64,000 bases of DNA from Sophora flavescens (Eukaryota; Streptophyta; Magnoliopsida; Fabales; Fabaceae): the NCBI GenBank assembly GCA_030762895.1, contig CM061062.1:233481879-233545878 (forward strand), in the 5' to 3' direction. The notes under the pieces were generated by a model that was not told the DNA's origin, ran no database searches, and saw only the letters and a program-made list of their open reading frames with translations. Position 1 is the first letter of the stretch. Each line of letters opens with the position of its first letter. The position numbers and the translations under genes are program-made. Positions 1-10,576 of this stretch are shown one piece after another.

Positions 1-942
1 AAATTGTATCTTGACAGTGGCTGTTCTAAGCACATGACCGGAGACAAAAGGAAGTTCATTTCCTTTACCCCTAAATCGAGTGGTAGTGTTACTTATGGAG
101 ACAACAATAAAGGGAGAATACTTGGCATTGGCAACATTGGAAGTGACTCAACAACAATCATTGAGGATGTACTATATGTTGAGGGACTGAAACATAACCT
201 GTTAAGTATCAGTCAACTATGTGACAAAGGCTTCAAGGTAAAATTCAATTCCAATAGTTGCTTAATAGAAAACAAGCATGATGAAAATTTGAAATTAATT
301 GGACATAGGACAGATAACATCTATATGCTAGATTTAGATAATATCTCTTCAAATACTGCATGCTGTCTTATTTCAAAAGAAGAAGATAATTGGCTCTGGC
401 ATAGAAGAATTGCACACATTCACATGAATCACTTGAATAAACTAATTCGTAAAGATCTTGTAGTCGGCTTGCCTAAACTGAAATTTGTGAAAGATGGACT
501 ATGTGATGCATGTCAAAAAGGAAAGCAAGTCAAGGTGTCTTTTAAACCAAAGAACATTGTTTCAACAACTAGACCCTTGCAACTTTTACACATGGATTTA
601 TTTGGTCCATCTAGAACCAAAAGGTTTGTTGGTAACTCGTTTGCATTGGTAATCGTAGATGATTACTCTAGATATACATGGACATATTTTCTATCTCATA
701 AGAGTGATTCATTTACTGCATTTAAGAAAATGGCAAAAATGGTGCAAAATGAAAAGGACGTAAAAATTGTTTTTATAAGAAATGATCATGGGGGAGAATT
801 TGAAAATGAAGTGTTTGAAAACTTTTGTGATGAGCATGACATTCAACATAATTTTTCTGCTCCTAGAACTCCACAACAAAATGGAGTAGTGGAAAGAAAG
901 AATAGATCATTAGAGGAGATAGCAAGAACTATGTTGAATGAC
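1..942 (+). pseudogene. pol: copia pol fragment: protease end, GAG-pre-integrase, integrase core
   Basis: The reading frame is open from the window edge to the insertion point at 942. It begins at the retroviral-type aspartic protease active site (DSG within YLDSGCSKHMTG, about residues 4-15). A GAG-pre-integrase segment follows, with the zinc-binding H-H-C-C pattern (WLWHRRIAHIH then CDACQKGK, about residues 130-170). The integrase catalytic core comes next: first Asp in HMDLFGP, Asp in the FIRNDHGGEFENE region, and Glu in QQNGVVERK. It is cut at TMLND by the palindrome and resumes at 3104 with SSLPKHFW. The polyprotein would process gag and insert element cDNA. It is a fragment; no full-length product is possible here. 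Confidence 0.9.
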
Positions 943-1998
943 TGATAAGCCTCTGGCTCATCTAGTTTTATGACTAGTATGACCGTGGTTTTGTGCCAAT
1001 TATATCTCATTTTCACCCAAATTAGGCTTGATTGTCCTCAAGCAAGGTTTTGAGTCCCTTAAGTAGATTTAGGGTTATTTAGCCAGTTTTCGAGTCAAAT
1101 AAAGCACTTATGGCTTTTTCATGTTTTCAGGTTGACTTAGAGTCCAAGGAATGAGGGAAACAATGGAAATTGCAATCCGGAAGCACTCGCCCGAGAGGTT
1201 TACTCACCGCGCGAGATTGAAGACCAGCATGTGCCAGAAAAGTCATGTTCTCTGCCTCGCCCCGCGAGCTATTGCTCGCCTCGCGAGCCTCGAAGTCGGC
1301 AAGCATCACGGTCATCCGTGACACCCATCACGGGCGTGAAGAGAAACCCTGGAAGACGAGAGACCATCACGGCCTGGCCGTGATAGGCATCACGGCTGTG
1401 ACAACCCAGGTTTTGAAGACTCGCCTCGCGAGAATTACACTCGCCTCGCGGGAATACAAATTCAAGAAGGCGCCATTTTAATATTCGCCTCGCGAGAGAC
1501 ACTCGCCTCGCGAAAATCATGATTTCTGAAAGTTATAAATAGGCTGTTTAGGGCGAACGCAATTATCTTTTGCTAATCCTTGTTTCGAATTTCTCTGGTT
1601 GTATTGCGTTTTTGATGGAGAACTAGTCTCCTTGATCAATCTGCTTTGTGTCGGTTCGCCTTTAGGTTGAGGTTATGTAATTCTCGATTTAATTGCTACT
1701 CTCTTTCAATATCTATTCTATATTCTCTGTTTGCTTAATTCAGTTTGTATCGAATGGGTATTGATTTGTTTCGATGATTGTGTGTTCCTAAACTCAATCG
1801 CGTTTGCTTAATTCGCGTCGTTCAATTCGTGTTTGCTTAATTCACGAAGGGGCTTAATCCGTTTGCTTAATTCGAATTAGGAACATATGTCTCGTAGCGA
1901 CGGTTTCGCTTGTTAATTGATGTTACAATCGAAAGGGGTTTAGAATCTGCTTAGGGCTTGGATTTATATGAACCGATGATAGTGGGAAACCGAAAGCA
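943..1998 (+). repeat. Left arm of palindrome (Athila LTR, sense orientation)
   Basis: In this arm the Athila LTR reads in its own sense: TG start, GC-rich repeat array (about 1258-1506), a TATA-like box gttataaatag near 1534, then a segment with several copies of the word gtttgcttaattc (about 1728-1875). It is the reverse complement of 2035-3098. Confidence 0.88.
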
Positions 1999-2034
1999 GT
2001 AGGTTACAATCATTTAAGAAAGCGATCAACCTAA
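1999..2034. repeat. Turn-around of the palindrome
   Basis: The two arms meet here. taggtt (2000-2005) and aaccta (2028-2033) are still complementary, leaving about 22 unpaired bases (2006-2027) as the loop. The segment agcgatcaacct resembles the same place in the solo LTR at 58476-59636, so the loop belongs largely to one arm. Confidence 0.85.
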
Positions 2035-3098
2035 TGCTTTCGGTTTCCCACTATCATCGGTTCATATAAATCCAAGCCCTAAGCAGATTCTAAACCCCTT
2101 TCGATTGTAACATCAATTCACAAGCGAAACCGACGCTACGAGACATATGTTCCTAATTCCGAATTAAGCAAACGGATTAAGCCCTTCGTGAATTAAGCAA
2201 ACACGAATTGAACGCACGCGAATTAAGCAAACGCGATTGAGTTTAGGAACACACAATCATCGAAACAAATCAATACCCATTCGATACAAACTGAATTAAG
2301 CAAACAGAGAATATAGAATAGATATTGAAAGAGAGTAGCAATTAAATCAGGAATTACATAACCTCAAGCGGCAGTGCGAACCGATTACAGCAGATTGATC
2401 AAGGAGACTAGTTCTCCATCAAAAACGCAATACAACCAGAGAAATTCGGAAACAAGGATTAGCAAAAAGATAATTCTGTTCTGCCCTAAACAGCTATTTA
2501 TAACTTTCAGAAACTGCGCATTTTCGCGAGGCGAGTGGCCTCTCGCGAGGCGAATATTAAAATGGCGCCTTCTTGAATTTGTATTCTCGCGAGGCGAGTG
2601 TAATTCTCGCGAGGCGAGTCTTCAAAACCTGGGTTGTCACAGCCGTGATGCCTATCACGGCCAGGCCGTGATGGTCTCTGTCTTCCAGGGGTTTCTCTTC
2701 ACGCCCGTGATGGGTGTCACGGGATGACCGTGATGCTTGCTGACTTCAGGCTCGCGAGGCGAGCAATAGCTCGCGGGGCGAGGCAGAGAACATGACTTTT
2801 CTGGCACATGCTGGTCTTCAATCTCGCGCGGTGAGTAACCTCTCGCGGGGCGAGTGCTTCCAGGATTGCAATTTCCATTGTTTCCCTCATTCCTTGGACT
2901 CTAAGTCAACCTGAAAACATGAAAAAGCCATAAGTGCTTTATTTGACTCGAAAACTGGCTAAATAACCCTAAATCTACTTAAGGGACTCAAAACCTTGCT
3001 TGAGGACAATCAAGCCTAATTTGGGTGAAAATGAGATATAATTGGCACAAAACCACGGTCATACTAGTCATAAAACTAGATGAGCCAGAGGCTTATCA
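2035..3098 (-). repeat. Right arm of palindrome (Athila LTR, antisense orientation)
   Basis: Reverse-complement copy of the left arm. It is co-linear with the 3'-most kilobase of the solo LTRs at 26773-27969 and 58476-59636 as read on the + strand, ending gatgagccagaggcttatca. GC-rich TCGCGAGGCGAG words lie at about 2525-2620 and 2748-2860, with the TCACGG/CCGTGA module between them at about 2638-2735. Confidence 0.88.
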
Positions 3099-3103
3099 AC
3101 GAC

Positions 3104-4069
3104 TCTAGCTTGCCAAAACATTTTTGGGTAGATGTTGTCAATACAGCCTGCTATGTGCTAAATAGAGTCTTGATAAGACCAATCTTAAAGAAAACCCCTT
3201 ATGAGCTTTACAAAGGAAGAAAACAAAACATAGCACATTTACATGTTTTAGGTTGCAAATGCTTTGTTCTTAACAATGGAAAGAATAATCTTGGAAAATT
3301 TGATGCAAAGGCTGATGATGGAATTTTCCTAGGTTACTCTCTATCTTGTAAAACATTTAGAATATATAATAAGAGAACACAAACTATTGAGGAATATGTG
3401 CATGTGACATTTGATGAGTCTAACCCCAAAAGGTTGGGAAAGGATTGTGTTATTGATGATCTTGCATATTAAATTGAGAAAACTCTCCTAGAAGAGATGC
3501 AGGACAATGAAGAAGATGAAAGCTTAAAGAACGAATCGTTGTAGCAGGAGCAAACAGAACAACAGCCTGACCTACCAAAGGAATCGAGGGCTGTCAGAAA
3601 TCATCTAATTGATAACATCATTGCTGAAATTACAAAGGGGGTAACTACTAGACAATCTCTTGTAAATGTTTGTAATCATATGGCATTTGTGTCTCAAGTA
3701 GAACCTAAGAACATAGATGATGCTATAATTGATGAACATTGGATGGTGGCTATGCAAGATAAGTTAAACCAGTTTGAAAGAAACCAAGTTTGGAAACTAG
3801 TGCCGAAACCCAAGAACTGTCAAGTAATAGGTACAAAATGGGTTTTTAGGAATAAACTAGATGAAAATGGTATAATTGTAAAAAACAAGGCTAGATTGGT
3901 AGCCAAAGGGTATAACCAAGAAGAAGGCAGAGATTATGATGAAACATATGCACCTGTAGCAAGATTAGAAGTTATAAGAATGCTACTTGCTTGTGCTTGC
4001 ATAATGGGATTTAAATTGTATCAAATGGATGTTAAGAGTTCTTTCTTAAATGGATTTATACAAGAGGAA
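3104..4069 (+). pseudogene. pol: copia pol fragment continued: integrase C-terminus and N-terminal half of RT
   Basis: This continues the frame broken at 942. The integrase C-terminal part runs to about 3470 (motifs HFWVDVVNTACYVLNR, KCFVLNNGK, DGIFLGYS), where an in-frame TAA interrupts it; a TAG follows at 3541. After an acidic linker, RT begins around 3680 with PKNIDDAIIDEHW, then the copia RT motifs IGTKWVFRNKLDE, KARLVAKGYNQ and YAPVARLE, and YQMDVKSSFLNG near 4020. The RT is cut at about 4069, before the YVDD catalytic motif, by the neighbouring LTR fragment. The gene is dead: two nonsense codons and loss of the RT catalytic centre and RNase H. Confidence 0.88.
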
Positions 4070-6240
4070 TCAACTAAACATAGTACTAAAAACCAGCAGA
4101 TCATGTATAACACAATATCAGAAAATATTCAAATACCACAAAATATCACATAAAAAAATTCAATCAACCTTAGATAAGATAAAATCATCCTAACGTCAAT
4201 AAACCTACTATCCTTGAATCACCATTGGTTTCACAGAAAAGGTTTCTAATGTGATTTTGGTCTTGTCGATTACTTGACTACTAGTAGGGTTTATGTCGCC
4301 CTACACAATTATTATATAATATACTACTTATCGATTCCGACGATAGGTTGATTCTTTCCCCCACCTAAGTTACCACCGGAAACACGAAATCGACGATCCT
4401 CGATATCCCGCCATGAGTTACCAAAACCACCTTCAACCACATCAACAAATTAACAAATTAATCCAACAAATCTAAATATAGCCATATGGTGCTAGGTTCG
4501 GCCAAGTCATAAAAATAAGGCTAGGGTTATTTTATTAATCCAATCTTTTAGATACTAATTCCTAAAGCATTAACTAGCATAGATTAAGTGTTAATAGTTA
4601 AAATTAGGAAACAAAATCCTCTAACCAATTAGGTTAGAGTTTCGACCATAAGGGTTAAAATAGGCTAGAAATTGTTTTTGATTACCAACTCTTGGATCTA
4701 TAACCTAGATACTTTAGCTAACTTAGACAAGTCATTATTCAAGTAAAAATTGAAGAAAGACTCATCTAACCTACATAGACATACATTCGGCCTTCATAGA
4801 GAAATTAGGTTAGAAAATTGAGTTAGATTCAAGATTTTGAATTTAGATAACATACATAGTAGAGAACTTAATTCAAGCCTTAGATTTCACAATAGAAGCA
4901 AAAACACCAAACCATTTTTCATGACAGTTTTGGCCTTGAGAAGAACAATAGGAAAGAAAATGTTTTTGCTTACAAGTTTTTAGATGATGATAATAGAAGT
5001 CATTTAGAGATCATATCAATTGGTTTCACATTTTTAGGATTTTTCTACAATTTTCTAGAATTCTTTTAAGTTCTAGATCTAAGAAAATAAAACCATGAAC
5101 TAGGTAGATTAAGATCATAGAATGGAAGAGATGATTATTGATGAAGAACAGTGATCAAGGAAGAAGATATTACCTTAAGGAGATGAAGATCTAACAAGAA
5201 AGTTGCAAAAGACTTGATGATTTCTTCCACCAACTAGCTTATGTTCTTAAGAGTTTAAGAGATAAAAATGAAGAAGATGAAGAGAAGTAGTGGGGAAGGG
5301 GGAGGCCACGGTTTTGAGGGGTATATATAGGCTAGATCTTAGACTTTGTTTGGTTTTTAGGTTTTAGATTAATAGGTTTTAGGAATACAATAATATATAA
5401 AGATTAACTATAGTTAACAATTGACTTAACTGGGGTTATTTGGCTAATCATAGTTAATAATATGTGGTTCACAAGTAAGGTAGATGTGGCTGCCCCTTGT
5501 CCACATAAATTAATCCTGGTTTCTTAACCATGGTTAGAATTATAACTAAATATTGGTTAGGTTAAGCTAAAAGGGCAATTGGGTCATTTCACCTAAATCT
5601 ACATTTAATGCTTCATAAATTCTTGGTGAGTCATGGAGGTGACTCACCCCTTGACTCAGCTCCTCAGGTGACCGTATTTTGTCTCTGCACCTCCCTTCTC
5701 GACTCCGTCGGTTCCCCGATTAGGGTTTTACGCCTGTATAAAAGCGTAAAATTTCGTTTTCGACTGAAAATTTTCAAACTAATCAAAATCATTGGAAATA
5801 TAATTTAAATATAAAACATTTCGTTCACGAGTCAAAATTAGGTTATCTGATCATTAAAATCTTACTGTCAGTGAAAATACCGACTGTTTTCCGTTCGAAC
5901 TTTCACTAAAATTCACCCGAATACACATAATATTTTATTTCTGATCAGAAATTTGGAAAGTAGACTTCCTCACAAAAAAAATATAAAAAATCTACAAATT
6001 TCAGTTTTCGGGCCAAATTTGGGTTTTCTGTTAGTATAAAATTATACTGTCAGTTAAAAAAATTGCAGACTGGTTTCTGTCTGAGTTTTAAACTCAAATT
6101 TTAACCAGAGCTTCCTACTGTCAGAGAGACTAGGAATATGATTTTATTTTATTTAAAATCACTTTCTAACTCTCATATTAAAATATATTTAATTGTATTT
6201 TAACCGGTTAAACCGTGTAATTAAAAATCAGGCTGTTACA
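4070..6240 (-). mobile_element. Tekay/Del-type gypsy LTR fragment
   Basis: The right end ...ggctgttaca is the reverse complement of the TGTAACA start typical of these LTRs. Stretches around 4230-4300 resemble 37080-37180 in the Tek2 LTR, with the words gactactagtaggg and gactagtaggggtc. The 5800-6100 segment resembles the reverse complement of 14640-14800 in the Tek1 3' LTR. The left end has no matching TG terminus and cuts straight into copia RT, so it is truncated there. No gene is seen in it. Confidence 0.7.
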
Positions 6241-6713
6241 TCTATAGACTCTCGTCTGGTTCCAAGATAATGGACTTGCTATTTTCAATAGCTTGTCTAC
6301 TGACGTGGAATCTAGTAAGAATTCTCGTCTATTATAAAGTCTTTGGACTTGGTGTTTTTCTAAGAGTTATTTATTGGCTCGTCTACTTAACTTTTCTTAG
6401 ACTTAGATACTCGTCTATCGTCCATTACCTTAGCCAATTTTTTAAGACCTCATCTAGCTGTAACTTAACAGACTCAAAATTTTACTAATGATTGAAGACC
6501 CGTCTAGAGGATCAGATATAGAGTCTGATATGATTCCATTAGCGAAGCGAAGATGCTTTTTCTAAGTTTCCTTGTCTAGTATCATTCAAATAGTCCTGCA
6601 ATCTAAAGCAAACAAGTTAGATCTTTGACAATACTTTGCCATACAAATTTAACCTTTTTTGTTAACATCAAAACTTAAGAGATTATTTAAACCAAAACCA
6701 CTTTGGTTCTAAC
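6241..6713 (-). mobile_element. SIRE LTR fragment, family C
   Basis: The reverse complement begins TTGTTAGAACCAAAG and matches the start of the family C LTR at 32698-34136, including repeated ctcgtcta / tagacgag words. It closely parallels 16140-16613. Only about the first third of the LTR is present, and no polypurine tract follows it. Confidence 0.75.
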
Positions 6714-7860
6714 AAAAGGGATTTTATGCTTTGACGTCCCACTTAGCCCTTTATAACATATAACATTGTTTAACGACTTCAAACGAAAAACATGGTGTTA
6801 CATATTTGACAAACCAAACAGACCCTAAACCTTAATGATAGCTTATGCACACCAAAAGGAAGTTTTACCAACCTAAAATTGTCAAAAAAATAAAGAGATT
6901 TAGTCTACAAATTAATAAATAAAAAAAGTCATATGAAGAAAAACGAAAAACAATATGTAGGTTATGGATTTAATTTTTATGCACTATTAGTATAAATTTT
7001 TTTATACATCAAATGATTATACATTACTACATGTACAACTTTTGATAAGGTTTTTTTTTTTTGGAAGGGAACTTTTGATATGGTTGTTATCACCATCAAA
7101 TATTTTTAATAATATGACAATGATATGATCCAATGATAGCGTAAAAGATTTCTATACCAATAGCGTATTAAATTCTAAAAACAAAATTATTTAATCTCAA
7201 ATTTAACAATAAGTACTCAGAAATATATTATTGTTTATGCAAAATTTTAAAAATAATCTTAATTCATAGGTAACTAGTATGTGTTTAGATTATACTTTAA
7301 AATTAGTTTTCAAATAAATAACTTCATTTATGTTTGAAAATTGTATCACTAAAATAACATTAATATAATTAATTTAATCTAATATTCAATAAAATAAATT
7401 TTTAATTAATTTAATATAATATTCAATAAAATAACTTCTTAAAATTTTAAAATTTTATTATATTATTTTGAGGTAAAGTCATAATGTTATAATAATTATT
7501 TGAGGATTAAATACAAGAGGTCATATAGTTGGGAGAAAGATTTTGTGAAATGTGGTATTTACATTTAAATGCCATTGGTTAAGAAAATATTGAAATTGTA
7601 ATTAAAGGGCGTGTGTCATATAACAAAATGGAAACTACGCCGGATAAAGCTTTTAATAATGGATTTATAGTAGTGGTATTAGGCTAAAACGCTTTTAAAA
7701 AATTTAATAGCATTTCACCAAGGGAACTCTATATATCCTCACCACATATTTTTTTTAGAAAAAAATGTGATCCACTTTTCATAGTGCTATATATTATAAA
7801 CGTGTAACTATAAAAGTTCTTGTTTGATAAAACACTGACTTTCCTCTATATTAAATCAAA
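6714..7860. other. AT-rich stretch with no recognised gene or element
   Basis: About 1.15 kb of AT-rich sequence with runs of A and T and no convincing reading frame. I find no LTR ends, PBS or coding similarity by eye. The words cgaaaaacatggtgttaca at 6785-6803 faintly recall the LTR start at 26667-26686, too short to call. It may be an old, unrecognisable repeat or original intergenic DNA. Confidence 0.4.
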
Positions 7861-7888
7861 ACACTCCATGTGACCAACTCTCTGCACA

Positions 7889-8315
7889 TTAAATTAGCTG
7901 CCACAATTCATGAACATACTGAAATATTTTGAATTCTTTTTGCATTAACTTAGAAAATTCCTTGCACAGAGATTCATTAGTAGCTTCAAAGATTATGTCA
8001 TCAACATAAATTTGCATAATTATAAAGCTGGACTTGTTGGATTTCCTTTCATACCAAGCTCTAGGAGCTTGCTTATGACTGTATAAAGCTTTCTTTAGCT
8101 TATATACATGTTCAGGATGTGTTTGACTTTCAAAACCCGGAGGTTGCATGACATATACTTCTTCATTAATAAAACCATTTAAAAATGTAATTTTTACATC
8201 CATTTGATAAAACATGATGTTATGATGTGCAACAAATGATAATAAGATACGTCTTGCTTCAAGTCTAACTACTGGAACCAAGGTTTCAGTGTAGTCAATA
8301 CCTTCCTCTTAAGTA
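7889..8315 (-). pseudogene. pol: SIRE copia reverse transcriptase fragment
   Basis: Read on the minus strand, this carries copia RT motifs in order: TLVPVVRLEARR, MFYQMDVKITFLNG, EEVYVMQPPGFES, YKLKKALY, QAPRAWYE and the catalytic IYVDDIIFEATNE. A stretch is missing between WYERK and the IYVDD motif, where an intact SIRE RT has more sequence, so there is an internal deletion. The upstream part (8282-8315) continues the homology beyond the first in-frame Met. Homology ends near 7889 as the RNase H region begins. It is an isolated decayed fragment facing the opposite way to Tek1, which starts about 170 bp beyond its 5' end. Confidence 0.82.
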
Positions 8316-8485
8316 TCAAAGCTGGTCGAGTGTTTCGAGAATCTTTGGGAATAGGTCTGTTATGTTTATGTTGTTTGATCTCCGATTAAGACTTGTTTGC
8401 ATTGCTTCTTAGAAGTAATGTGTGTTAACAAGTAGGTATACATTTCAGTTTCTGGTTGCAGTCTAACTGATTTTGTCTTGTAGGT
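8316..8485 (+). other. Probable leader of Tek1, 5' truncated
   Basis: No coding similarity. It lies just upstream of the Tek1 gag start and ends in a pyrimidine-rich ttttgtcttgtaggtcag. No 5' LTR or primer-binding site is visible, so Tek1 has lost its 5' end. Confidence 0.4.
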
Positions 8486-9300
8486 CAGTTATGGAACCAG
8501 AAGGTGGACATGGACGTGGAAGAGGTCATAGAGACGGTTGTGTTGGCGGTCGTGGTAATCTAGGGGAAAACAATGATGCCGCTGGTGGGATGGATCAAGC
8601 AGCACATGCTATGGCAAATGTTGCAGCTGCCATTGCACTACAAACAACTACTATGGCTGCATAGAACCAACAAGATCAAATCCGAGCTGAGCAAGCTGTT
8701 GAGGGAAGAGGTTTAACTACCTTTTGACGTCAAAATCTGCCACAATTTCATGGGGATGCCGATCTTGAGAAGGCTGATCTATGTATACAAGAATTGGAGA
8801 AGATTTTTGAACTTATTCATAGCCCTGAAGGAGTAAAAGTTCCATATGATACATTCCTGCTCTTGGGAGATGCAGAGTACTGGTGGAAGAGCACTAGAAA
8901 ATTGTTAGAAGCGGACTGTAAGACTCAATGACTTAGAGATTTTGATATATGACAAATACAATTTATGTGTGTGCAAGTGTTTTAGTGTCAAATTGCAAAG
9001 ACATGTATCAAGCAGTGATCAACAAGTTCATTAAGCAAATTTAAGGAAAATATTCAAGGACGAACTTGAAGGAATCAAGGAGATGCATGTAGAAATCAAA
9101 AGAGCAAAGTCAAAGATCAAAGGATCATCAAGACCAAGCTTAACGGAGAATTTTAGATTTAAGTCTTAGATGATTTGTAAGAGAAAGAAATCTCTTAGTC
9201 ACAAAATAGCTCGATTATAAAGATGCATGAAGAAAATCAATTTTCATAACCTGCATTAAAAGGAATAAGTTTTCGTTAATGAAAATGATTTTTGGAAATA

Positions 9301-9506
9301 AGAAGCGCTCGTCCAATAAATTAATAGAAGCGCTCGTCCAACACAAGTGATAGAAGTGCTCGTCCGACACAAGTGACAGAAGTGCTTGTTCACTGAAGTG
9401 ATAGAAGCGCTCGTCCACTAAAGCGACAAAAGCGCTCATCCACTAAAGTGATATCAGCGCTCATCCACTAAAGTGACAGAAGTACTCGTCCACACAAGTG
9501 AACTAT
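9301..9506 (+). repeat. Tandem array of about 25-bp units in SIRE family A LTR
   Basis: Eight units of 25-26 bp with consensus close to agaagcgctcgtccac followed by aaagtga. The units start near 9301, 9326, 9352, 9378, 9403, 9428, 9453 and 9478. The same array, diverged, is present in the other family A LTR at about 45129-45372. It lies in the U3 part, upstream of the TATA-like tctatataaag near 9638. Confidence 0.9.
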
Positions 9507-10562
9507 CAACTACGAGCCCTGAGGATTGAAGACCACGCCAATGTAGAATCTTATTTCAAGAACCAGAATCAAGAAAACAGATTCTGTTATCAGACCTAAA
9601 TCTGTTTTAATTGATCCCAACGACTATAACTTGTTTTCTATATAAAGAGGGATCAAAGGAACACTTTCAACAAGAATAACATATAAGAATTACGCGAAAT
9701 AAATTCGAGAAATCAATTGTGAAAATCATTCATCTTCTTGCTTGAGCTTATTGTGAAAGAGAGTGTTTCATTTTCATAAGTGCTTCAATTTGTATATCTG
9801 ACTATTGAGTGTTAGGAATCAATTTTTTGTTCTATTTGATTGTAAAGAGAGAGGGAGTCTCTCTGAGTGATTAGGGTGAGGTATCCCTAAGGAAGAACAT
9901 TGAGGCTCTTCAGAAGAGTGTGGTATAAGGAGTGCTCTGTGGTGTAAAGGTTTTTTAAGCTACCTAGCTAAAGCTTGTTGTGTTAGTGTGTGAAAAACCA
10001 CAGGTGGAGTGGGGATTGGATGTAGGTCACAGTGGTGGTGACTGAACAACGATAAATCTGGTTGTGTGGTATCTCTAAACTTAAACTCTTTAATTTCTGT
10101 CTTGCTCATATAACTATGATCTTGATGTTCTAAGTATTCAATTGATATCAGTTCTTGATATGCATAAACAGTATTGAACCTTGAGTAAACTGTAATAATA
10201 ACTGTGTATTCAATTCTATTCTCAAGGATCAATATTTGAATAGAATATTGCATCATATATTGAAACTGAAACCTGCAAGTTTGTTCTTGATTGTTAATGC
10301 TTGTATCTGAAACTTGCATAACTTGTTCTTAATCTTTAAAGGCTTAATCAGTTTCTGAATTTTGTTATTACTGAGTTTTGAACCTGAACCTATTCTGTGA
10401 TCTATTAATTCTGAATTAATCTTTCTTATCCTCATCACCTTCTAATAAAGATTTCATAAAAATCCCTTCACTGTTTTTGTAAAAGATCCTGAGGCCACAA
10501 ATCTAAAAACTATAGTTTTGTGAAAGGTTTTAAGAGGGAAAGATTTTTGAAAACTCAATTCA

Positions 10563-10576
10563 CCCCCCCCCCCCCC
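10563..10576 (+). repeat. Poly-C run near the SIRE LTR 3' end
   Basis: Fourteen consecutive C residues between aattcac and tcttgagtcg. The same kind of run sits at the same relative place in the other SIRE LTRs of the window. Confidence 0.85.

Larger units (their letters stand above)
943..3098. mobile_element. Palindromic insertion built of two inverted Athila-type LTR pieces
   Basis: The insertion starts TGATAAGCC and ends GGCTTATCA, and the whole 2156 bp is one near-perfect palindrome: arms 943-1998 and 2035-3098 around a short centre. By eye the arms differ at only a few percent of positions. It lies in a copia integrase gene and is flanked by atgac (938-942) and acgac (3099-3103), a 5-bp target duplication with one mismatch. 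Each arm matches the outer part of the solo LTRs at 26773-27969 and 58476-59636, but lacks their last 200 or so bases (U5 end). Both outer ends are therefore the same LTR end (U3). It codes for no protein; short open frames inside arise from the GC-rich repeats. Confidence 0.9.
1..4069 (+). mobile_element. Sire1: SIRE/Maximus-type Ty1-copia element, internal fragment
   Basis: This is the pol region of a Ty1/copia retrotransposon in the order protease, integrase, reverse transcriptase, which is the copia order. The start lies outside the window. It is split by the palindromic insertion at 943-3098; once that insertion and one copy of its target duplication are set aside, the two halves lie in one reading frame. 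The 3' part stops abruptly after the RT motif FLNGFIQEE, where a Tekay-type LTR fragment abuts. Assignment to the SIRE lineage rests on motifs such as DSGCSKHMTGD and PKNIDDAIIDEHW. No LTR of this copy is visible. Confidence 0.9.

Noticed and set aside
1127..1520. Overlapping open frames on both strands in the GC-rich repeat region
   Set aside because: They arise from TCGCGAGGCGAG-type repeats and are not conserved between the two arms.
943..3098. Foldback DNA transposon or MITE with long terminal inverted repeats
   Set aside because: Arms are portions of an Athila-type LTR found elsewhere as solo LTRs with TG/CA ends and 5-bp duplications. The DNA-transposon reading is kept only as a minor alternative.
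9301..9506. CRISPR-like or coding tandem repeat; a minus-strand open frame at 9215-9439 with repeated peptide words
   Set aside because: It is a tandem array of the LTR U3; the open frame is a by-product of 25-26-bp repeats and is not kept in the second LTR copy.
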